NCBI GenBank assembly: GCA_029548715.1
Contig: JAKPMW010000377.1
Span: 1 to 16,865, forward strand
Source: Spirochaetota bacterium
GTDB taxonomy: Bacteria > Spirochaetota > JAGLSM01 > JAKPMW01
Direction: 5' to 3'
Length of the DNA: 16,865 bases
Both the position numbers and the translations under genes were made by a program. Positions 13,058 to 16,865 of the stretch are shown one piece after another. The number at the start of each line of letters is the position of its first letter. The stretch's first letter is position 1. Below the pieces are notes generated by a model. That model saw nothing but the letters and a program-made list of their open reading frames with translations, was not told the DNA's origin and searched no databases.

Positions 13058-15538
13058 ATGTTTGAGGGACTGACGCCGAGGGCGCAAAAGATCATCGGTC
13101 TCATGGCCCAGGAAGAGGCCAAGAGACTCAATCATGACAAACTGGTGCCGGAGCATGTTCTGCTTGGCTTGCTCAAGCACGGGCAGGGCATCGCCATTGA
13201 TACACTCAAGAATCTGGGCGTTGATCTGGAGGAGCTTCAGCGTGACATAGAAAATGCCATCCGCAAGAGTGGTGAGATTCTCATGCTGGGGGAGGTACCA
13301 CCCTCTCCGCGAATTGAAAAGGTGCTGCGCTACAGTGCCGAGGAGTCAAAAAATCTCGGACACACCTATATCGGGACCGAGCATCTTCTGCTTGGCATAC
13401 TTCGTGAGGACAACTCGAAGGCGGCAATGATCCTTGAGTCAAGGGGTGTCAAGCTTGACAAGGTTCGCAACAGCATTCTCAAGCTGCTTGGGTTTGGGAC
13501 CATGCCCAAGAGTACCGGGAGCGAATCTGTCAAGACGCCAACGCTGGATGATTTCAGCCGGGACCTGACCGAGATAGCGCGCCAGGGCAAGCTCGATCCC
13601 GTGATTGGGCGGCAAAACGAGATTGAGCGCGTTGTGCAGATCCTGTCGCGGCGGAAAAAAAATAATCCGGTGTTAATCGGCGAGCCCGGTGTCGGGAAGA
13701 CCGCCATCGTTGAAGGACTGGCCCGAAACATTGTCAGTGGCGAGGTTCCCGAGCTTTTGTTAAACCGCCGGCTGGTCACCCTTGATTTGCCCTCGCTTGT
13801 GGCGGGGACAAAATATCGCGGCGAATTTGAAGAACGTTTGCGCAATGTGATCAATGAGATCCGCAAGGCCAGCAATATCATACTCTTTATTGACGAGCTG
13901 CATACCCTGATTGGTGCAGGCGGGGCTGAAGGAGCGATTGACGCGGCAAACATGCTCAAGCCGGCGCTGGCGCGTGGTGAACTGCAGTGCATCGGGGCAA
14001 CAACCCTGAATGAATTTCGCAAGCATATCGAGCGGGATGCTGCACTTGAGCGCCGGTTCCAACCGATTCTGGTTGAAGAACCTCCCGTGCTGGAGACCGT
14101 GCAGATTCTGCATGGCCTGAAGGAAAACTACGAAGCGCATCACAAGGTACGGTATTCGGATGATGCGATTGAGGCAGCGGCAAATCTGGCTCATCGCTAC
14201 ATCAAGGATCGTTTTTTACCCGACAAGGCGGTTGACCTGCTGGACGAGGCCGGAGCCAAGGCCCGGCTGGCGAGCTCAACCCGCCCGGCGTCTTTTGTTG
14301 AACTTGAGAAGGAGATTGACGCTCTTAACCGCGAAAAAGATGAGCTGGTCAGGATTCAGAACTACGAGAAGGCAGCTGATGTGCGGGACAAGGTCAAGAT
14401 ACGCAAGGAAGAGCTCAAGCAGCTGACCGAATCCTGGCGTCAGTCGATCAACAAGGATACACCCCTGATCGGGTACGAGGACATTTCGAGGATTGTCTCC
14501 TCAATTACCGGGATTCCTCTTTCACGCCTGACCGAAAGCGAGTCCAAAAAACTTCTGCGCATGGAAGAGGACCTGCACAAGCGGGTCATCGGCCAGGAGG
14601 ATGCCATTGCGGCTGTCAGTCGTGCGGTGCGGCGTTCGCGGACCGGACTCAAATCTCCCAAGCGGCCGACTGGCACCTTTATTTTCCTCGGCCCAACCGG
14701 AGTGGGAAAGACCGAGCTGGCCCGTGCCCTGGCCGAACTGCTGTTTGGCAACGAGGATGCCCTGATCCGGTTTGACATGAGCGAGTTCATGGAAAAACAC
14801 TCCGTCAGCAGGCTGATCGGTGCGCCCCCGGGGTACGTCGGATATGATGAGGGTGGGGCCCTGACCGAAAAGGTGCGCCGGAGACCCTACAGTGTTCTCC
14901 TGCTTGACGAGATTGAAAAGGCACATCCGGATGTCTTCAACATTCTGCTGCAGGTCATGGAAGATGGGCAGTTGACGGACAATCTCGGACATACGGTTGA
15001 TTTCAGGAATACAGTCATCATCCTGACGTCGAATGTCGGTGCCCGTGAGATCACCAAGGAGGTCTCCCTCGGTTTCTCTTCGATCAGCGATGACGAGCAG
15101 GATTTTTCGGACATGAAGGAAAAGGCCATGGGCGAGCTGAGGCGGACATTCAGTCCTGAATTCCTCAATCGTGTGGATGAGGTTGTGGTTTTCCATTCAT
15201 TGGCCTGGGCACATATTGCGAGCATCCTGGATGTGATGCTGCGTGAGCTTTCTTCGCGTCTGAGCGAAAAGGGAATGATCCTTGAGTTGAGTGAACGTGC
15301 ACGGGAAGAGATAATCCGCCGAGGGTATAACCGCAAGTATGGGGCGAGGCCCTTGCGAAGGACCATTCAGCGCGAAATTGAAGACCCGCTGGCACAACGG
15401 TTTTTGGCGGGAGAATTCAAGGATCAGTCGCGGATCTGTATTGGCTTCGAGGACGGTGCCGGATTTGTCTTTACCATTGATGGTACTGCCGGACAGGAAT
15501 CAGCGGATACTGGTGGGGAAAACGGGAGTCCTGAATGA
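13058..15538 (+). CDS. clpC: ATP-dependent Clp protease unfoldase subunit ClpC
   Basis: An 826-residue AAA+ unfoldase. The Clp N-domain has two repeats (about 1-147; EHVLLGLL and EHLLLGIL). AAA1 has Walker A GEPGVGKT (208-215) and Walker B LFIDE (276-280). A middle region carries a UVR-like NYEKAADVRDKVK (435-447). AAA2 has Walker A GPTGVGKT (545-552), Walker B LLLDE (614-618) and the sensor region ILTSN. The C-terminal D2-small domain ends KYGARPLRRTIQ. The LGF tripeptide at 671-673 matches the ClpP-docking loop, so it should feed substrates to ClpP. Cytoplasmic protein quality control. ATG 13058 with AAGGAG 7 bases upstream is chosen over the longer frame from 12986. The short UVR-containing middle domain separates it from ClpB. 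The stop overlaps the start of the TPR gene by 4 bases. Confidence 0.95.
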   Translation: MFEGLTPRAQKIIGLMAQEEAKRLNHDKLVPEHVLLGLLKHGQGIAIDTLKNLGVDLEELQRDIENAIRKSGEILMLGEVPPSPRIEKVLRYSAEESKNLGHTYIGTEHLLLGILREDNSKAAMILESRGVKLDKVRNSILKLLGFGTMPKSTGSESVKTPTLDDFSRDLTEIARQGKLDPVIGRQNEIERVVQILSRRKKNNPVLIGEPGVGKTAIVEGLARNIVSGEVPELLLNRRLVTLDLPSLVAGTKYRGEFEERLRNVINEIRKASNIILFIDELHTLIGAGGAEGAIDAANMLKPALARGELQCIGATTLNEFRKHIERDAALERRFQPILVEEPPVLETVQILHGLKENYEAHHKVRYSDDAIEAAANLAHRYIKDRFLPDKAVDLLDEAGAKARLASSTRPASFVELEKEIDALNREKDELVRIQNYEKAADVRDKVKIRKEELKQLTESWRQSINKDTPLIGYEDISRIVSSITGIPLSRLTESESKKLLRMEEDLHKRVIGQEDAIAAVSRAVRRSRTGLKSPKRPTGTFIFLGPTGVGKTELARALAELLFGNEDALIRFDMSEFMEKHSVSRLIGAPPGYVGYDEGGALTEKVRRRPYSVLLLDEIEKAHPDVFNILLQVMEDGQLTDNLGHTVDFRNTVIILTSNVGAREITKEVSLGFSSISDDEQDFSDMKEKAMGELRRTFSPEFLNRVDEVVVFHSLAWAHIASILDVMLRELSSRLSEKGMILELSERAREEIIRRGYNRKYGARPLRRTIQREIEDPLAQRFLAGEFKDQSRICIGFEDGAGFVFTIDGTAGQESADTGGENGSPE

Positions 15539-16865
15539 ACAAGGCCGGAAAAGGGACAGCTTGCAGTATCGTGTGCTTGCTGCTGGTATGCATGGCGGGT
15601 CTTCTCTCTGCTGAGAGTCCTGCGGATCTTTATCGTATCGGCAAGGGCGCGTTTGAAGACGGGTTTTATGATCTCTCGCGAAGAAACCTCAAGCGTCTTG
15701 TGACAGAATATCCTGACAGTGAGATGGCTGACCGGGCACAGTACTATATTGGTTTGAGCTTTTTCAGACAGGACAACTACACAGCTACTGCTTTTGAGAT
15801 GCAGACCCTGCTTCAGCGCTACCCGGATTCTGCCTTCAGGCTTGCGGCGGGATACTATATCGCGGCGAGTGAGCAAAAAAGGGGGAATCTGCTTGAGAGC
15901 GTGGTTCAGCTTGAGAAGCTGGTCAAGAAGTCTGGTGATGATCCTGTCCTTCCGCATGCATGGTTTTCCCTTGGTGAGGGATGCATGCAGCTCAAGCGGT
16001 ATGACAGGGCGGGAGAAGCATTTGCACAGATTATACACACCTGGCCAAAGCATGAAATAGCAGGATATGCCAGGCTCCAGTATGGCCTTGCTCTCTTCCG
16101 CCAGCGTGATTACCGGGCATCGGCACGGGAGTTTTCGCTGTTGATTCATACCGGAGGCAAGTCCGAGCTTGTCCCCCAGGGGTTGTACTGGCTCGGGGAG
16201 AGCCGCTACTGGCTTGAAGAATATGATGAGGCCAGGAAGAATTTCTCCAGCCTCCTGGCCAATTGGCCCCGGAGCGAGTATGCCGGGGATGCCCGGTACC
16301 GGACTGCCTTTTCATGGCTCAGGCAGGATGCTTTTGAGACGGCCCGGACGAATTTCAGGGAGTTTGTGGCCGCTTGGCCCCGGCATCCCCTGGTGCCGGA
16401 TGCGTTGCTCAAGCTGGGATGGCTTGCGCAGCGTGGGGGCGAGTATCAGGTTGCATCAGAATATTACGAAAACATAATTAAAAATTTTCCCCGCTCGGGC
16501 CCGGTTTTGGCAGAGGCATCGTTCAACGCTGCCCTTTGCCACTACAAGCTGGGAAACAACTCCCGTGCCGCCGAACTCTTTTCCAGGGTTGCGGGACTTC
16601 AGTCAACCGATGAGCAAAAAGTGCTTGCGCTCAAGAGCACGGGTGATGTTGCCCTGGTGATGGGGAAACCTGCTGAGGCAATGGTTGCCTACGAGCGGTT
16701 TATCAAGACATGGCCGGCACATGCCCTTGCCGAGGAAGTCTGGTATTGGCTCGGGACAGCATATATGCGTACCAAAAAATTTGAAATGGCACGCGAAGCC
16801 TTTTTGGGGATGCAGCGGAATTTCCCGAAGTCCGGGAGAATGGCCGAGGTGGTGTTTTTATCCGG
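15535..16865 (+). CDS. Secreted TPR-repeat protein, 3' end beyond window
   Basis: An open frame of 443 codons from ATG 15535 to the window edge without a stop. It starts MNKAGKGTACSIVCLLLVCM, a signal peptide probably cut after LLSA (about residue 26); no good lipobox is seen. The mature part is a run of tetratricopeptide-like units of about 37 residues, each ending in an aromatic-Pro turn (YPDS at 59, YPDS at 97, WPKH at 170, WPRS at 244, WPRH at 281, FPRS at 318, WPAH at 393, FPKS at 430) with W-x-x-LG and A-x-x-x-F helices. This resembles BamD/YbgF-like TPR proteins of the periplasm or outer membrane; the specific partner is unknown. GGGAG at 15524-15528 is a good ribosome-binding site inside clpC, and the ATGA overlap implies coupled translation. 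It could continue into a C-terminal domain not visible here. Confidence 0.88.
   Translation, partial: MNKAGKGTACSIVCLLLVCMAGLLSAESPADLYRIGKGAFEDGFYDLSRRNLKRLVTEYPDSEMADRAQYYIGLSFFRQDNYTATAFEMQTLLQRYPDSAFRLAAGYYIAASEQKRGNLLESVVQLEKLVKKSGDDPVLPHAWFSLGEGCMQLKRYDRAGEAFAQIIHTWPKHEIAGYARLQYGLALFRQRDYRASAREFSLLIHTGGKSELVPQGLYWLGESRYWLEEYDEARKNFSSLLANWPRSEYAGDARYRTAFSWLRQDAFETARTNFREFVAAWPRHPLVPDALLKLGWLAQRGGEYQVASEYYENIIKNFPRSGPVLAEASFNAALCHYKLGNNSRAAELFSRVAGLQSTDEQKVLALKSTGDVALVMGKPAEAMVAYERFIKTWPAHALAEEVWYWLGTAYMRTKKFEMAREAFLGMQRNFPKSGRMAEVVFLS

Noticed and set aside
12928..13131. N-terminal extension of DAHP synthase
   Set aside because: It would overlap the clpC promoter and start codon. The strong AGGAGGA and family length support 12927.
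15424..16149. 241-codon antisense frame across clpC/TPR
   Set aside because: No domain, Cys/His-rich nonsense composition. The plus strand carries a clear TPR frame there.
1..16865. Mobile element, phage, defence island, tRNA or rRNA
   Set aside because: No transposase, integrase, terminal repeats, tRNA-like cloverleaf or restriction/toxin domains were seen. The CPBP (Abi-like) protein sits with rlpA and is better explained as an envelope protease.

Overview
The window reads as a chromosomal segment of a spirochaete. Two near-diagnostic genes support this: a P83/100-type antigen (377-2068) and a FlaA flagellar filament outer-layer protein (5623-6561). A third gene (9776-11581) resembles an uncharacterised spirochaetal family. 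I cannot name the genus. The sequence is moderately GC-rich and tightly packed. I see no IS element, integrase, tRNA, rRNA or CRISPR array, so this looks like core genome rather than a mobile island.

Layout: (1) 1-127 minus, the 5' end of fabF, cut by the window edge. (2) A divergent control region, 128-376, with a good sigma-70 type promoter facing right and a structured leader facing left. (3) 377-3634 plus, the P83/100 protein, then a soluble GAF/histidine-kinase-like protein with five 21-residue coiled-coil repeats and a glycine where the phosphoacceptor histidine should be. (4) 3642-5357 minus, a membrane-bound Cache/HisKA_2 kinase converging on the previous gene. A hairpin with a UUCG loop on the minus-strand RNA lies inside the 3' coding end of the plus-strand gene and may terminate one or both transcripts. 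(5) A divergent control region, 5358-5622, then flaA coupled to a NIF3/DUF34 gene (5623-7322 plus). (6) 7329-7865 minus, a gamma-carbonic-anhydrase-like hexapeptide protein. (7) 7964-11581 plus, a likely operon of RlpA (SPOR), a CPBP-type membrane protease and an uncharacterised 601-residue protein. (8) 11599-12927 minus, class II DAHP synthase. (9) 13058 to the end, plus, clpC overlapping by 4 bp a secreted TPR-repeat protein that runs off the window.

The common theme is the cell envelope and motility of a periplasmic-flagellate cell: the flagellar sheath protein, a peptidoglycan-acting RlpA, a membrane protease, secreted P83/100 and TPR proteins, two sensor kinases and the ClpC unfoldase. 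Housekeeping genes (fabF, NIF3, gamma-CA, DAHP synthase) are interleaved. No response regulator is present, so the partners of both kinases lie elsewhere.

The strongest leads for something undescribed are the histidine-less kinase with its tandem-repeat stalk next to P83/100, the rlpA-CPBP-unknown operon, the hairpin shared between convergent genes, and the structured fabF leader. All are hypotheses from reading the sequence. No database search was possible.
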